Origin: Rotaria socialis
Taxonomy: Eukaryota > Rotifera > Eurotatoria > Philodinida > Philodinidae
Assembly (NCBI GenBank): GCA_905331475.1
Contig: CAJNYU010000426.1
Span: forward strand, 1 to 64,000
Reading direction: 5' to 3'
Length of the DNA stretch: 64,000 nucleotides
Shown here one piece after another: positions 45,807 to 62,207 of the stretch. The notes below the pieces were generated by a model. That model ran no database searches and had not been told where the DNA came from. It saw nothing but the letters and a program-made list of their open reading frames with translations. Position numbers and translations under genes: made by a program. The stretch's first letter is position 1; the number at the start of each line of letters is the position of its first letter.

Positions 45807-48800
45807 AACTAAAACTAGAAATAAATCAATGTTTTCTTTGTATTTCATACAGCTGAAAAAATAAAGTTATATTATTGACACAAGCATGTTCCATACTGTG
45901 CGTAACATATATGTAATTTGATCATTTTTATTTTCGGTGAACGAAATAAATACGTAATACTAATAGGATCAAACGCACAGCATGATGATTAATATAAACT
46001 AGACATGTGATTGCCACAAGCATAGACATTAAACTGATCAAACATTGGACAGGAAATGCTATTGGATGAAGTAAAAATCCTATTTTGATGTATACAATAT
46101 TTTTCTAAAGTAAATATACGTATTTGCAGAACGCTTTGAAGTTCAAGGAAATTTTAGATATATCATATTCTGTATGACGAGTAAAATATTTTCCAATTTG
46201 ATTTTCATTCGATTTTCTATATTATTCAATTGATAGCTAGCTAGTAGCTTAAGGCATCGATGTATGCTTGTACTTATCTTCTCTAGCGTACGTATGTTTA
46301 TTCAAATTAGTTTAGCCAATTTTCCTGTTCATCGGAATGAATGTATTTCGTTCTTTCTATGGTAATGGAACAAGTTAAACAAACATTCTCTCTTGACAAC
46401 TTCTCCGCCTCGGCCAATTCAAGCAAGCAAAAAGAAACGAGCGAATGAGAATTTCTGTTGTTCTTTTTTTAGATTTCATCATTGTGAGAAGTGTGCAACT
46501 TTTGTTCATTCAATTTCAAGTTCTTCGCAAACAATTGAAAAAAAAAGAAACGTACTTTTGAGAATAGTGCATGGCACTCAATTCTATATACGTATATATT
46601 GTTAGGTCTATAGGAAAAAAAATACATATATGTGCAATACCCGAGGGTCAATCAGTTGTTGCCTTGAATCAACAACCATTAGTGTTTAACCGATCAAATT
46701 TGATATGAGAAACAGGTTGATGAAGACACAAAAAAAGCTACCAAAAATACTAATTATGTGCAGTTTTTTGTCTCATCCATCAATCAATCAATCAATCAGT
46801 TGTGTTCGATTCTCGTCAATTAAAAAAACAGAAGAGGAAGAAGAAGAAAGATATAAAAAGAAAAAGCTGCTTCATTATACTGTTAGCTAAGAATAACAAA
46901 ATCTATTTGACTATCTCTTCATTGAATATTCATTCATATTGCTTATATAAGACATCAAATTGAAAGTTTGAGATTGATTAAAGCAAATATGTCAACTGTT
47001 AGTTTTGTTGTCATTTCATTTGCTCATAGTTAATCGAAAAAAGTCAAGTGCATTTTTTGAAACAGTTAATTTCAAAATGATCGGCTGTCTATTTTCACAT
47101 AGATCACGATTATGTATACATATATGTATAGAATTCCGGAATCCGGATATCTACTTCAAACTAGCTATAGATATCTCTTTATCAATAGAACCGTTAGTTT
47201 GTTGTCTTTAGGCAATATTAACGCATAGGTTGATGACTTTTTACATAAAATCTTATTCAGCAAAATAATTTAAAAAATTTAAAAAGGAGCGTTAACACAT
47301 CTATAATTTTTCAGTAGAACATTTCTTTTTTTTTCTTCTTCTATAGTTATGCTTATATAGACTTACAGCAGATGTGAAAATGTAGTTAAGATTGAGCCAA
47401 CTTAATTGTTTTCTTAACATTAGCTACCATATGTGAATGTTGTTCGGTTCACTCATATGAGAGTGATGATCAAGACGAAGACGGTTGATGCATTAATTAA
47501 ATATTCATTTGAATTATTATTAATAGAGAAACTAATACTGATGATTGTGAGTACTCGTACAGATATATATATATATATGTTTCTATATGAAGTAAAAAAA
47601 AAACATTTTGCATTCGTTCTGAATGATTAAGAGAAAAAAACAAAGACAAGAGGAGGGTAGGATAACAAAGTTTGTTGTGAGACCCTGTCGAAGAATGTGT
47701 ATTTATGTTACAAATCTGTATAAATATATGCTTTGATCATGAAAAAAAAACTAATCCATTAAGATACAAAGAACGATCGTGACAGATGCAGAAAAGAGAA
47801 AATCTAACATGAAAGATAGACATAAATAACAACAGATTTTCTTACTCTTAAATATCGATAGACTATTTGTTATTTATCAAAAATCATGAATCAATCAATC
47901 AATCAATTGGTGAGTGAATTTTTCTATGATAACAAGCTGATTTTTCCTTGAATAAGACAGTAGAAAAAAAAAGATTTTAACTTGTTCCATTTAATTTATT
48001 TCGTTCTCTATCTTTTCATACCTTGCAGCTAACAAACGAAACCTTTTATATATAAATCACTACAACAAAAACAACAGATGAACACCTTGTGCTGATTGAC
48101 GATGCCAATGTGTTTATACAAATATTATTTCAACGACGTCACTGATCTTAAATGACCGCGTGACGAACTTAAACCGACACTAATTATATCCAATAGGCAA
48201 AAATCAAAGTTTTATTCTATGCGGCGCCGGAAGAATGGATTATCGACATGTGTCAAAGATCATTTAATTTTTCAGATTGATCGTAACTGTTAAAAAAAGA
48301 ATAACAATTCTCAATCAGAAATGCAAAACGAAACATGACTAACAAATGGTTCAGAGGAGAGACACGGAAGATTGAGTCATGTTTTCCAAAGTTTTCTTTT
48401 TCGCGATAGAAAACGATTTAGTCTAAATCGTTTAGACTGAGATGATTTTCATACTTTTAAATCTTTTTTTTTCTCAGGATCTCTCCGTTTTTCGACGTAT
48501 CCAATGGACTTTATTGAAAAATGACTGTTTTTTCTCTACAAATGATCAAAGAAAAGTCAAAAAAGTTCCCAATACATGTACATCTTGTTTTAAATTGACC
48601 TATCAATAAATCATGTCGCCTTCTCTTTTTTTTTAGTTTTTCTCTCTTCTTCGAGAAGAACAGACGCGACTTGTCAAAAAAAGTGTAGTAACAACAACAA
48701 TATTTCTCCTGGACGACGAACGATGTAAAAAATAAACTCGTTTTGATTGGTCAAAAATTCTGATTCGTGTAAGAGAAAAGAATGTCATCGCAATAACGAT

Positions 48801-49321
48801 TGGGTAGTAAGTAGTAGGAAAAAAAAAGAAGTAGAACAAGAGAGCAAAGAAAAACTCGAATGGGTTTGTTATTCTTATAGCGATGAAAGAAAAAAAAATT
48901 GCTTGATGAGTAAGCATATGTTAGTAGCAGTCTCTTCGCGCTTGTTATATTATTCTTGATTATCGGGAAGAACTTGTATTTATTTAATCAAGAAAAAAAA
49001 AATCTTCGTGTCCAAGGCTGTAGAAAAAAAGCAATAGAGAGAGAGAAAGAGGGAGAGAAAGAGACACAGAGAAAAAGTAATAAAAACAGTCGATCAAATC
49101 GTAATTTCTGTTTATTATTACGAAAAACATACATTCGTCTATCCCCCAGTCGATTTTTTTTAATGTTATATATCGACTAGACCCGTGTTTGTTTTATTTG
49201 GTTTATAGTATCAATGTTATTGTTTTCTCTTTTCTGTTATTAAAATAATCACTGTGATAATCAATTAATATTATAATTCTCCCCTATTTGTTTGTCTCAT
49301 TAAACAAAAAATAAAAGAAAA
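45807..49321. other. Gene-free upstream region of FoxC
   Basis: 3.5 kb with polyadenylation-like AATAAA near 45822 and 45858 for ABT1. (ATCA)n tracts lie at 46779-46799 and 47890-47907, a (TA)n run near 47562, and purine-rich GA-type sequence at about 48960-49080. As the upstream DNA of a developmental transcription factor it is a plausible place for regulatory elements. None can be named. Confidence 0.5.
46779..46799. repeat. (ATCA)n microsatellite
   Basis: About five ATCA units; a second similar tract lies at 47890-47907. Confidence 0.85.
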
Positions 49322-51140
<1,819 letters not shown>

Positions 51141-53753
51141 ATTTTTCTTTTTCATTTTTCATTTTTTTTTAAATGTAGATAGTGCTTTCGTGTGTGCGCA
51201 TTTATGATCTGTTCCTTTATTTTCAAAATATGATCCATTCTCTTGCTTTGTGATTATTGTGTTTATATATGTCCGTATTTGTGCATCCAATAATGAGAAA
51301 ATTTTGATATTTGAAGAATTATCGGTATCTATTTGTTTGAGATGATGAATTTGAAAATAACTTCAAATTTAAGATAAATTATGTAAATAATGTTGGAAAC
51401 TGTTATTCGAGAATAATCGTTGCAACTAATATATTGTTTTATAGGAAATCGATTAGATAGTAAGACAGTGAAGAATACATCACTAATAAAGAGTTCACGT
51501 GAGTATCAATGGAATTAATTTTCGTGTTCGCAGCAATATTTGCAAAATCATTTCTAGCGGAATTTCATCGTTCTGTAGCGATGTGTTTCAACGTTTCAAT
51601 TGTCAGATGAACTTGTCTAAAGTTTGTCACAATTACCATGTGGCTTTAGAAGAGGAAAGTTACCATTGCTAATCAATTAGTTTATTAGCCTAACTTGTTA
51701 TTGTTTAAAATTGTTACCGATCAATGGCATTGAAACACTTGAGCGTAATGGGTCTATGTTCTTCTTTTTTTTAAGTCCTGCTTCTGAACATCCGTTTCAC
51801 TTAAGAGAACAAATTTTAAAATGACAAAATATATGTTAGAAACAGAAAATAAATTTCATATTGATAGCACTAACATCGAAAAAAGTTTCGTTAATGAATG
51901 AGGTCTCATATAATTTTGATGGGTTTTTATTTTTCTTGTTTGTTTTATTCTTACAGTAGAATAGTTGAGTAGAGAGTACAATATGATTGCGCATAGGATA
52001 TCGCACTGTCGCCAGATAAATTATTTAAACTGTTCATATCAGTTATTTGCTGGTTGTCTATATTTAGAAATGTGATTCAGGTTTCAATCGTATTGACATT
52101 TTAAAAGATGTTTTTGCTTATCCTTGTAGAACAATTTCTGTGATTTCGTATGAAAAATGAAAAAAGAATTTACTTTTATTACTTTTTAAAGTACAGATGA
52201 ATATTGCTGGGAGTGTATGTTTTTGTTTCTATAGTATGATGTGTTTTCTAGTGTTTCTTATTTACATTATCGATTCATTGACGCCAAAAATCGAACTGAA
52301 ATGCATTCATGAACTAAAATTTTGTTGCATCTTGTAAAAAATATTTCTTTAGTGTTTTTTTTATAAATTGTTTTATGTAAAATATGTGCCTGAAGGTACT
52401 GATAAAACACAGATCAAACAAAAACAAACTGATGTGTAACCGAGATAACCCGGAGGTTGTTTATAAATACTGTTAGTTAACCGGCATCTTTTTTTATCCG
52501 TGCTTAATGACGAAGGAAGCAGAGACAAATATCAAGTTCGCCGTTTCCTTTAGAAAATTTGATTTTCCGAAAATAAAAGTTGTTCATTCAGTTTAATAAA
52601 AGAAAAGTAATCGACTTTAATATATCTAAATTTAGGGTTAATTTGCTTGAAAAATCAAACTTACGAATTGTGACGAGCTAGTTCACGAGTCTAATTGCTT
52701 CATCCAGAACTTTTCGATTCAACTTCACAAAAATCCACGATTGAAATATATGCATTCAAAACAGTCTGGATTTCATAAACGACTTTTAAAATTAAAAATC
52801 ACGGCAGTAAATGAAACAGAATAGAGAACATCCCTGAAAAACTCAAACGATTGAGATTGATAACACATGTCGACTCTCTTATTACGTGACTTTTTCAGTA
52901 GTACTGAAATTTATTTGATAGACACCTGTTCACAGACATTTTTATTCATCCATCAGGAATTCTATTCAACATGAACTGTCGACAATCAATATCAGGCTTA
53001 TTAGGAAGTAAAAAATATTTTTCTTATTATATCTGTTGTTCATATTCTTAAATTTTTTCTTCTTGCCGACCCTCAAATATTCATTTGTAAACCATTTTAG
53101 AAACCCATTCTCTCCAATAAAATAATTATAAATTAAAATTCGTACTTTAAGATATCAGATGAAAAAATGTAGCGATTAATTTAAAGTGTATTTTCCTAAA
53201 AGACAGAACGTATACTAATAATCTACGATAAAAGTTTCGCTCTCTCTATTAGAACGAATATGGTAAAAAAAAAACGTAATTTCTTAGCAAACATTCAAAC
53301 AATTCAGATTTTACCCATAGCTACTATTCAATCTCGTGCTTCGTTTATAAAGCACCAACATCCATAAAAATTTAAGAATTATATTACCTAAAACTAATGT
53401 AGTCATTCAAACATCGATCATAAACTTTTCATCTGATCTATGATCCGTGCTGTTCGATGGCTGCTTGCAAAAGATGTAGTTCAAAAACTGATTTTCTAAT
53501 TGTAATGTTTCATAGTATTTTACTTTTCAATTCCTGTAATCTTATGTTAGATAGTGTAGACCGATTTCTTACTCAAATAGATATTTTCAAGGAGTATTAT
53601 CAAAACTATTACTTCAGCAGTGTAAAGCGATTGGCCAATCCAAGAATGTAACTTTCAGAGGAATGTATTAGTCTTTGCGAATGGACACAGATATTTTTTA
53701 AAGTTTTAAAATAGGTTTACAGTAATCATTCGAAAATTTTAGACATCATATAC
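51141..53753. other. Intergenic, nothing recognised
   Basis: About 2.6 kb of AT-rich sequence downstream of FoxC. Only short open frames exist (for example at 53457-53651), and these show no family resemblance. Confidence 0.5.
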
Positions 53754-54140
53754 CAGAGCTCCGCGTGGGACGTCCCATGGGACGAACATTTTAAAAAAAT
53801 TTTAAGCAGACAAGAAAGAATCGAAGTCTCTTTCGAGGTGATTCTATTATATACTTACTATCTTTATCCATTAAAATCATACCTATTGACGTAAATGACC
53901 GCCTTCAAATTTTATTCTCATATTTTAAAATATTTTCGGTATATGTTGTTTGATTTACCAAAAATATTTTTAAAAAACGAATACAAGCTTTTAAAAGTCA
54001 TCTAAGACAACGATCTTAATTTTAATGCATAGAGATAGTATGCATATCATAGAATCATATCGAAAGAGATTTTGATTCCTTCTTGTCTGCTTAAATTTTC
54101 TAAAAATGTTCGTCCCATCCCGTCCCATGCGGAGCTCTGC
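53754..54140. mobile_element. Non-autonomous palindromic hAT-like element
   Basis: The ends are CAGAGCTCCG at 53754-53763 and its exact complement CGGAGCTCTG ending at 54139. The arms continue as imperfect inverted repeats almost to the centre near 53950, including shared AAGCAGACAAGAA and CTCTTTCGA segments. The subterminal GTCCCATGGGAC is itself palindromic. TCATATAC at 53746-53753 and CCATATAC at 54140-54147 form a 7-of-8 direct repeat, consistent with the 8-bp target duplication of hAT transposons, whose ends commonly begin CAG. There is no transposase. Arm divergence implies an older insertion. Confidence 0.8.
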
Positions 54141-54147
54141 CATATAC

Positions 54148-55240
54148 CATCGTAGTCGGTGTGTCAACTGTTATTGTCTTCTTTTTCTACTTTACTGCAT
54201 GTTCTCACCCCCTCTTATATAGAAATCTTATCTTATCACTAATTAAATCAATCACTTCACCATAGTAACATTATCATTCAACATCAATGAGATACGATTT
54301 ATTGACCTTTTTGTTTTACGTAACTCAGCAACAATAAAATGAACTCATCGAATAATATGCTCTTTAATGATGAACACTTTTTTTTTGTTATTTACCGATT
54401 GTAATTATACATTTAACTTAACATCAATTTTATTTTTTATAATTTTGACGAGGCAAAAAAATTACAACAATCCAGTTAACAAGTAAAAATGAAGAAAGTT
54501 TTTTGGTAACTCATGGCATATATCCGTATGTTGTTATATCAATCTGTTCTTTTTTTTTCTCATGATATGCTACGAAAGAAAGTATGTACATACTCTCGTT
54601 TGTTGCTAATGTGAATAAATTTATACAACGACCATCTGTCGCCGTGTACCATCCACACTGAACAGAAAACGATATGAAATGATAATATCAAGATACAAGA
54701 AAATATAGAAAAGTACGATTGACTATCAGTTAGTTCATTGTGCAAAACTCGACAACTAGAAATTGAATAATATCAAAGCAGCAGCAAATAGTTGAACACT
54801 AGCGATGATCGAGAGTAACAGCTGGGATTTTTTTATTAGAAAAAGAAGAAAAAAAAGGAGAAATTATTTGTAGCCCCTCGATTATTATTCTTCGATTTTA
54901 ATGTCGAACAAAAAAATGTGATAAAGCAATAGAGAACAAATTATCATCTTTTATTTTATGTGCTTTTTTGTGTCATGTCACAATTGTGTATGTGTATATT
55001 AGTTTTTTTCTCTTCCTTTTTTCTATTGATTGCTGGCATTTGTTGTTCTATCGATTTTATATACTTTTTTTCAATTTTCCAATAACGTTGTGTTTCGACG
55101 TCTCCTATCATCATATCTTTTATTTCGTCTTCTTCTTTTTCTTTTTTGGTTTGCCTGTGAATCTGTCTTTCAAGAAACTTATAGACTCGTATTGTAAACG
55201 GGTTGGCCTATACTCGCCAGTTGCGTTGCTGTCTTCAACT
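54148..55240. other. Upstream region of ESRP
   Basis: T-rich in its second half. A frame that is open from 54968 into ESRP lacks an in-frame ATG before 55241 and is probably leader sequence. No other gene is supported. Confidence 0.5.
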
Positions 55241-58200
55241 ATGTCGTCATCGTCTTCATTGGCATCGGCAACAATCGTCGTACCGTTAACAAATGTTGAG
55301 ACGAACATCAAAGATACTGATAAGCAATATTTATGTTTATTTTACATTGTTACTGCTGGTTTATTGGATGATAATATGGGTTCGGATGAACAAGAAATTA
55401 TTGAAATGATTTACTTGATTATTGATGTCGAACAGAAAAAAGTGTGTGCACTACATTGTGTTTTGTTAGATATGTTTAATCATTCAAAAACAAATTCATT
55501 TCATTTTAAATAGACTGTAGAAATATATCGTCAATATGTGCGACCCTTAACTATAAACGAACTTACTGATGAACACAAAGAAATAAGTGGAATTGATGAA
55601 AAACTGGTGTTTTCATCTGAACTTGATCTTGATGAAGCATTGAGAAAAGTAATTATAAATCATAGTTTATATAATCTTTTGGATACAGTTATCGGCTGCT
55701 TTTTTTTCGTATCATAGTTTGATTCATTTTTGTATGAACGTCATTTACACCCAGATCTTGGAATTAAATTAACAATCGTTTGTAATGATTGTCTTCATCT
55801 ACGGCAATGTCTTCATCCGGAAAGTGTTAAAAAGTCAATAGCATCTATACCTATTTATTATTGGTCATATTTTGATTTGAGACTTCAATTCGGGCAAATG
55901 TATAAAACCAATGAACACGAACATTTAAATTCTATGCTAGAAAGTAAGTATTTCTTTGGCCAAAGAAAATTTGTTTGTCGAATCAAAAACTCTAATTTCG
56001 ATTCGAAAAAAATTAAACTTATCCTTTCATATAGGGTTGAATATTTGCCCTATATCCGAAGCCGATTATAGTATGCGAAGTATTAAACATATGGAATTGA
56101 TTGTTCATCGGTTATTACATGATGGTACATTTATTTTTGAACAATTAAATTGTTCATTCTGCTACTTTGATGGTGTTTTTTTCGCTCTAGGGCATCATTT
56201 TGAAAAACCTGAATGTATCATGAGAAATCTACAACAGGGCATATGGTAAAGTAAACATTTATTATTGATATTATTACAATTGTTTTTCTCCCGTCGATTT
56301 AGTTCATTAGAAGAAAATATTCTAGAAAGTACAGTAATTCGAGCACGTGGATTACCGTGGCAATGTACTGATCAAGATGTAGCAAAATTCTTTCGAGGTC
56401 TCAATATTGAAAAGTGAGTAAATCTGTAATGTAAGAATTAATTTCTTTATTTGGTTTGTCATCTGAAGTTGGAGAAACTCATGAGATATCTCTATTTCGC
56501 TGTTCTTCGATACCCTTTGCTTTCAACATCTCATAGATTATTTCATTTCTCAGAAATTTTTAAATTAAAAACAATTTTTCTAGTTTGAAAATTTTTCTTT
56601 GCTTCAATCATGCAATTAGATTGAGACTTACTTATAGAGACTAAAAATGATTATAAAATCACATCCTATCAGTGGCTTTTATACATATATATTCAATTCT
56701 ATCATTTATTATCAATACATTTTATAGAGACGAAGTTAAATCTATTTATTTCATTACCAATGAAAAGAACGCTCTAAAATAATGTCTGTCATTATTATTC
56801 TATTCGAAATCAACATTAAAAACTCTGATAATATCAAAACATTCTTTGTGATATATGACTGTTAACTAATGACAAAACCCGTGCCATTTTGACGTATCAT
56901 TATAAGAAACTCATTTATTTAATATATGATAGGGGTGGTGTTGCGCTATGTCTCAGTAGTCAAGGCCGCCGTAATGGTGAAGCATTAGTTCGTTTTTCAA
57001 CAGCCGAACATCGCGAATTAGCTCTACGCCGACATAAACATCACATCGGACAACGTTACATTGAAGTATACAAAGCATCCGGACGTGATTTTCTCAATGT
57101 TGCTGGAGGTAAATAATGATTTTGTACTTGAAAACTGTCGCCCAATTCTAGTATTTCAGAAATTCATATTTTCTAAAATGATAAATAATTTATTTCATTC
57201 GTAAAAAATGAGTATTGAAGAATATTTCTTTCTACTTTGAGCTTGTTGGTGTTCAGTAGAAAAAGTCGTCGATACATTAGCCAATGATGACATATTGATT
57301 ATCGTAAGCTATATAAATACAAGTGAACGAAAAAAAGAGTTTAAAACCATGAACTAGTATCAATTTTTATTTACTGAAGGATTTAAAAGATTCACTTTTG
57401 AATGATAAAAATGAAAAGGAATATCAAATAAACCGTATGATTATCAAATAACGTCCAGCCTGATGTCTCGGCAAGCGCAAACATTGGTATCAGTAATTTT
57501 TTTATAAAAAAAAAGAAAGAGAAATGAAAATGAATATCTATTGAAAGAAATAAAAAGACTAATATAATCTCTTCTGCTCTGTCTTTGGTTATTTTATTTA
57601 GATAGAAAAAAAATCATTAAAAATCTTTGTATTATAATACATACATCCTTTTGTCCATCATGATCAATACAAATAGAAGGGCAACAAGGAAAAAAAAAGC
57701 GGTAGAAGTTGATAGAACAATGATTTGATGGATTCTTTTTCTTGTTCTTCTTTGTGAAAAAAGAAAAGAAAAAGAGTACACACTTGTCACTAGTCGTTTA
57801 TGTGTGTTCAAGCTACTAATATGTCTTTTAACGAAAATTTATCGTTCTTACGAACATTGTTGATGCTTGTCAGACGTGTTAAATACTTGACTATATTCGA
57901 TTTGATGTTCTGTCGTCGTCATTCATTCACTTACTAGTTTTTTTTAATCGAAAATGGTAGTCAATAATTGACGTTGGCGAGGTGTCTTTTTCATTTTTCT
58001 CTCGTAAATCATTTACACAAAAAAAAAACGACATCACGTTACACATTAACGCCAAAAGATCAATTCTTTCAAAAAATTTTCTCCGACTCATATTAACTTT
58101 TCAATGTAACATATCAATGGACAATGCAAAAGGTGTATCCTACAAAAGCAATATGTATTATCACTATTTTAATTATGTAAAAAGTTCGTATAAGAGTATC

Positions 58201-60403
58201 TTGAAATAATTTTTTCGATTTATTCTTTATAAATATAAAGATCAGTATTGAATCTGTTTCCAATTAGAATCATGCTAGTGCTTCTCTACGATGAAAGTAT
58301 TAAATAGTCTCTTTAATATTATACTTTGTTTTCGGTCTATTCATACATTTTAATCCTCGATTCGGATAGAAAATTGCAAATATTGAAGAATATTAGTTGA
58401 GAGCATTTTTCTTTTGTTTCTATTAGTTAATACAATCTAATGTATAGATTCAGTGAGCATATCGATGAAACTTATTTTTATTCTATGTTTTGCTAATTTT
58501 TATTTAGGATCAAACTCTGAAGCTCATGCATTTTTACAACGTGATGGACAAATTATTATTCGTATGCGTGGTTTACCATTTGATGCTACTAGTAGAGATG
58601 TGGTGAGTTTATCTACTACTCAGATTGCGACATAATATGATCAATTTTGTTTCTGTCATATTATGACTATGATGAGGTTTGGTGAGATCAAGAAAAACTT
58701 GAAAGGATTGAGACTTGTATCTATGAGTAGCGGCTTAAATTTTTATCTATCAAGTTTCTTATTGAATTCAAAGCATATTTGCTTACAATATATATCCGAT
58801 AACATGGAAAACTAAAAGAAAATAAATATCAACAAAGATATTATCATTTCAATTAAAAATTTCAGAATTATCGTATGTGCTTGTAGAAAAAGCATAGTTC
58901 TATGTTTTCAATCAGTCTCTTTCCAGAGATAAAAAATAATCAGCCAACTGTTAACTTCATTTACTGCATTGAAGTATAATGATGAAGCGATATAGATTTG
59001 AGTTAGTTTCATGGACATAAAACTTCTACTTCATCATAATATGAAGACGATGCTTCATGTATCGATACGTAAAGATATAACAGCACGATAAACTTATAGA
59101 AATTAAAATAGTATATTTTCTTTCATTTTGATTCTCTTCTTAAGATCGAATTTTTCACTCGTGGTGATCAACCAGCTAATATAGTTGATGATGCACAAGG
59201 TGTTTTATTTGTTCATTATCCAGATGGACGAAGTACGGGCGATGCATTTGTTATGTTTAAAACTGAAAATGAAGCATCGCAAGCTCTACTCAAGCATAAA
59301 GAAACAATGGGTACAAGATATATTGAATTATTTCGTAGTACAGCAGCTGAAGTTCAACAAGTAAGTAAAATTATCGTTATGAATAAGAAAAAATTTAGCA
59401 AATATATTTCTCTAGGTATTTCGTCGAAGTCAGGATCCAAAAAATTTCCAAACATCATTAAAAGATATTCCATTTGCGCCCTTATCTATGCTACCACCAG
59501 AAATGTTATCAGGTGGAAATAAAAAAGATTGTATTCGAGTTAGAAATTTACCACTTCATTGTGGTATGGAACAAATTTTAGAATTTCTCGGTGTTCATTC
59601 GCAACATATTGTAAGGAAGTTCTGTTGTTTTCTTTTAGTAATGAATTTACATGAATTATTTTGTATAGGTTTCACACGGTGTTCATATGGTTTATAATTG
59701 TCAAGTATTAATTTTATATTATGTGAACGATTAAATCATAATAAATGTTTATTATTTTTCTAAAATTATATTAGGGTCAACCATCGGGCGAAGCATTTAT
59801 TCAAATGGATTTTGAAGGATCGTCATTCAATGCAGCAGCACATAAAAATAATAAATACATGTTTTTTAATGGTAAAAAACGATACATTGAAGTACTTCAA
59901 TGTTCAGGTGAAGATATGAACCATATTTTACTTGGTCTTGTACCATCGAATTTAATTCCTGCCAGTATGCAAGCCCAAACAATCTATACATCTCATAGAA
60001 GTGAAAATAAATATGAATCAAATATAAAAGTGCCTATTATTTTATTTTTTAGTTCCAACTGGTTTACCTATATCAACATCGTCACCACAAATGTTGTCGA
60101 ACGCAATGCCAGTGTCTTTAACGAATTCATCTCAATCATCAATACAATCTTCAACATCATCGACTTCATTAGTTACGATTCCCACCATGAGTGGATTTCA
60201 TCCTAATGCTACTTACTATCCGATGCAAGTTCTATATTACCCAACACCAACTCTGTCGCAATCCATTTATTTACAAACAGGACGAATGCCTACTGCACCT
60301 ATGGCACTTGTTATGCGAGGTAAAAGATAGTTTATGACTATTTCAATTGCTTCTATTTTGATATCTAATTGATATTCTAGGAGATGCTGGTCAATACCAA
60401 TGA
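55241..60403 (+). CDS. ESRP: Epithelial splicing regulatory protein (ESRP / fusilli)
   Basis: About 13 exons, roughly 720 residues. The N-terminal exonuclease-like domain includes [35 protein letters not shown], and [15 protein letters not shown]. Three qRRM domains follow. RRM1 is [20 protein letters not shown], with [20 protein letters not shown] and [17 protein letters not shown]2 is [17 protein letters not shown], with [15 protein letters not shown] and [18 protein letters not shown]3 is [20 protein letters not shown], with [20 protein letters not shown]. The C-terminus is Tyr/Pro/Ser-rich and ends after a split final exon (GDAGQYQ). ESRPs are nuclear RNA-binding proteins that bind GU-rich sites to drive epithelial splicing programmes. 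The intron at about 57108-58507 is long and contains a cryptic 47-nt exon-like segment. The start is the first in-frame ATG. Confidence 0.92.
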
Positions 60404-62207
60404 GAATATAAAAACTGTTGTTCTTCGCTTTTCTACAATACAGTGTATCGTTTTTCCCCGTCATTTTACTGTCTAAATATTTTAAAATGTAATTATTTTG
60501 CATAAAAATATGTCTTCTTTTATTAAATAACCATTTCTCTTTCGATTTGCCATTCTTTCTTTTGTGTTTATTGTACTTTCAATGTTTATTTCTAATATGT
60601 ATCTTCCATTTTACGTTCTTACGAATGATAAATAATTTTTGTTCTTTTGCTTCATATCGAATCTTAATATTAATTTTGAGACTAAAAGTTAATTTTCAAG
60701 TTAGACTATTGAAGAGAGTACAAAAAATTTATTTCCCTATCAAACACACATGTGAACGCGTGACAGGTTAAAGCTTTAAAGAATTGATACACTTATGAAT
60801 AGTAGTCGAAGTGAAAAAGCTGGTAGAATTTACATTCTGTACATGCCTACGGCTAGCAACAATGAAAATGCAGACCTACATAAGTCTAGAATTTACTATT
60901 TTTAGCAGTTTATACGATCACTTCATTCCATTGCTATGCTTTTAAAACTTTCAAAGAAAGCAAATTTCGTGTCATTTAAAAGCTTGCTCCTTGATTCATA
61001 CTTGCTTTTGAATGAGTGTACCGAATAACTTTATGCTTTTCTTATGAGTGAAGTGTTGATTGAGTTCATATTATTTTGTGTAATGCTACGATATTTTTAT
61101 TTATTAAAATGTTTCTTAAAAAGTTACAAAAAAAAATATTTCAAAGAATTCTTCTTTACAAACGATTAGTTTTTTTTTGTTGATGCCATCACATTCGAAC
61201 AATTCAATCTATTATTTTATAGGTTAAAATAATTGATTTTACTTTATTATACTTTTTAAGTTGCTTGACCGATAGTTTTTTAATTGCGTGTAAACCTGGT
61301 TTTCCTCAACTTGCTTCTGTAGTTATTCTGTGGGCAACGATGGCGCCATTGCTATATTATTGCATGTTTCTTTCTACGAAAATAATTTCACAGGCTGACC
61401 TTTACAAGGATTACTTTACAGGAAGTAGTGTAATTTTTCAGATTTCTTCCCTTCTTTTATTATTTCCTTGAAGATGAAACATTTGCGCTATAACATCTTA
61501 TAAAGAAATCATTTGATCAAGTGGAAATTTTTCGTAGTTATCGTTTCCGCCATATTCCGAAAAAGACTTGATAATCAACTATACGAAAACTTAATTCGAA
61601 AAATAAGATCTTATCAAACGAAACCTTTTTGCAAATGTTATCAAAGTCGCCAATTGTGTTCAGAAGCAGATTACAGAATGTAATGTAGGACATCAGTCGA
61701 ACATACTTCCTTGTGAAATCTGTTTCGTCGTTCATATGTAATCTGGAAAAGCTACAGAAAAGAAGTAACAGAACCTTTTTTTCTTATAGAAAAATGAAGG
61801 AATAGCGATCACAAAAAGATTAGTAGCAATAAAGACTTTTAATTTTCGACATATGTTTTACATAAACAAACGAATGTATCGTAGGAACTCTCCCACTATA
61901 GAATAGAAAAGAAAACCTATAGAATTCTCACATAGATCTTCTTGTATACAATTTCAACAGTTTCCTGTTTCTATTTCTAATGCATACTATTCAGCAATGA
62001 TTCATGTCTACAGCCATTCTCTTATTTATGATTTCATCAAGCAAAATAATGACAAAAGACATATGGTTACATGAGATTTTTTTTTCGAGTAGGTCAATTA
62101 TAGTGATAAATGGCAGCTGTGACCATTTTAGAAAAAAAAAAGACAAGGCTTGCTATTTAATATTTTTAATCATTGTTTGATTTCTTCTCTCGGCGCAAAT
62201 ATTAAGA
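60404..62207. other. Intergenic, nothing recognised
   Basis: 1.8 kb of AT-rich sequence with short unsupported open frames on both strands. It separates ESRP from the small EF-hand gene. Confidence 0.55.

Noticed and set aside
46779..47907. (ATCA)n and (TCAA)n tracts as a CRISPR array
   Set aside because: Simple tetranucleotide microsatellites in a eukaryotic genome with no repeat-spacer pattern.
54968..55240. Longer N-terminus for ESRP
   Set aside because: The frame is open but lacks an ATG and is Phe/Leu-rich; the family start matches the region after 55241.
57108..58507. Independent gene in the long ESRP intron
   Set aside because: Only short AT-rich frames; no start, domain or splice structure forms a coherent product.
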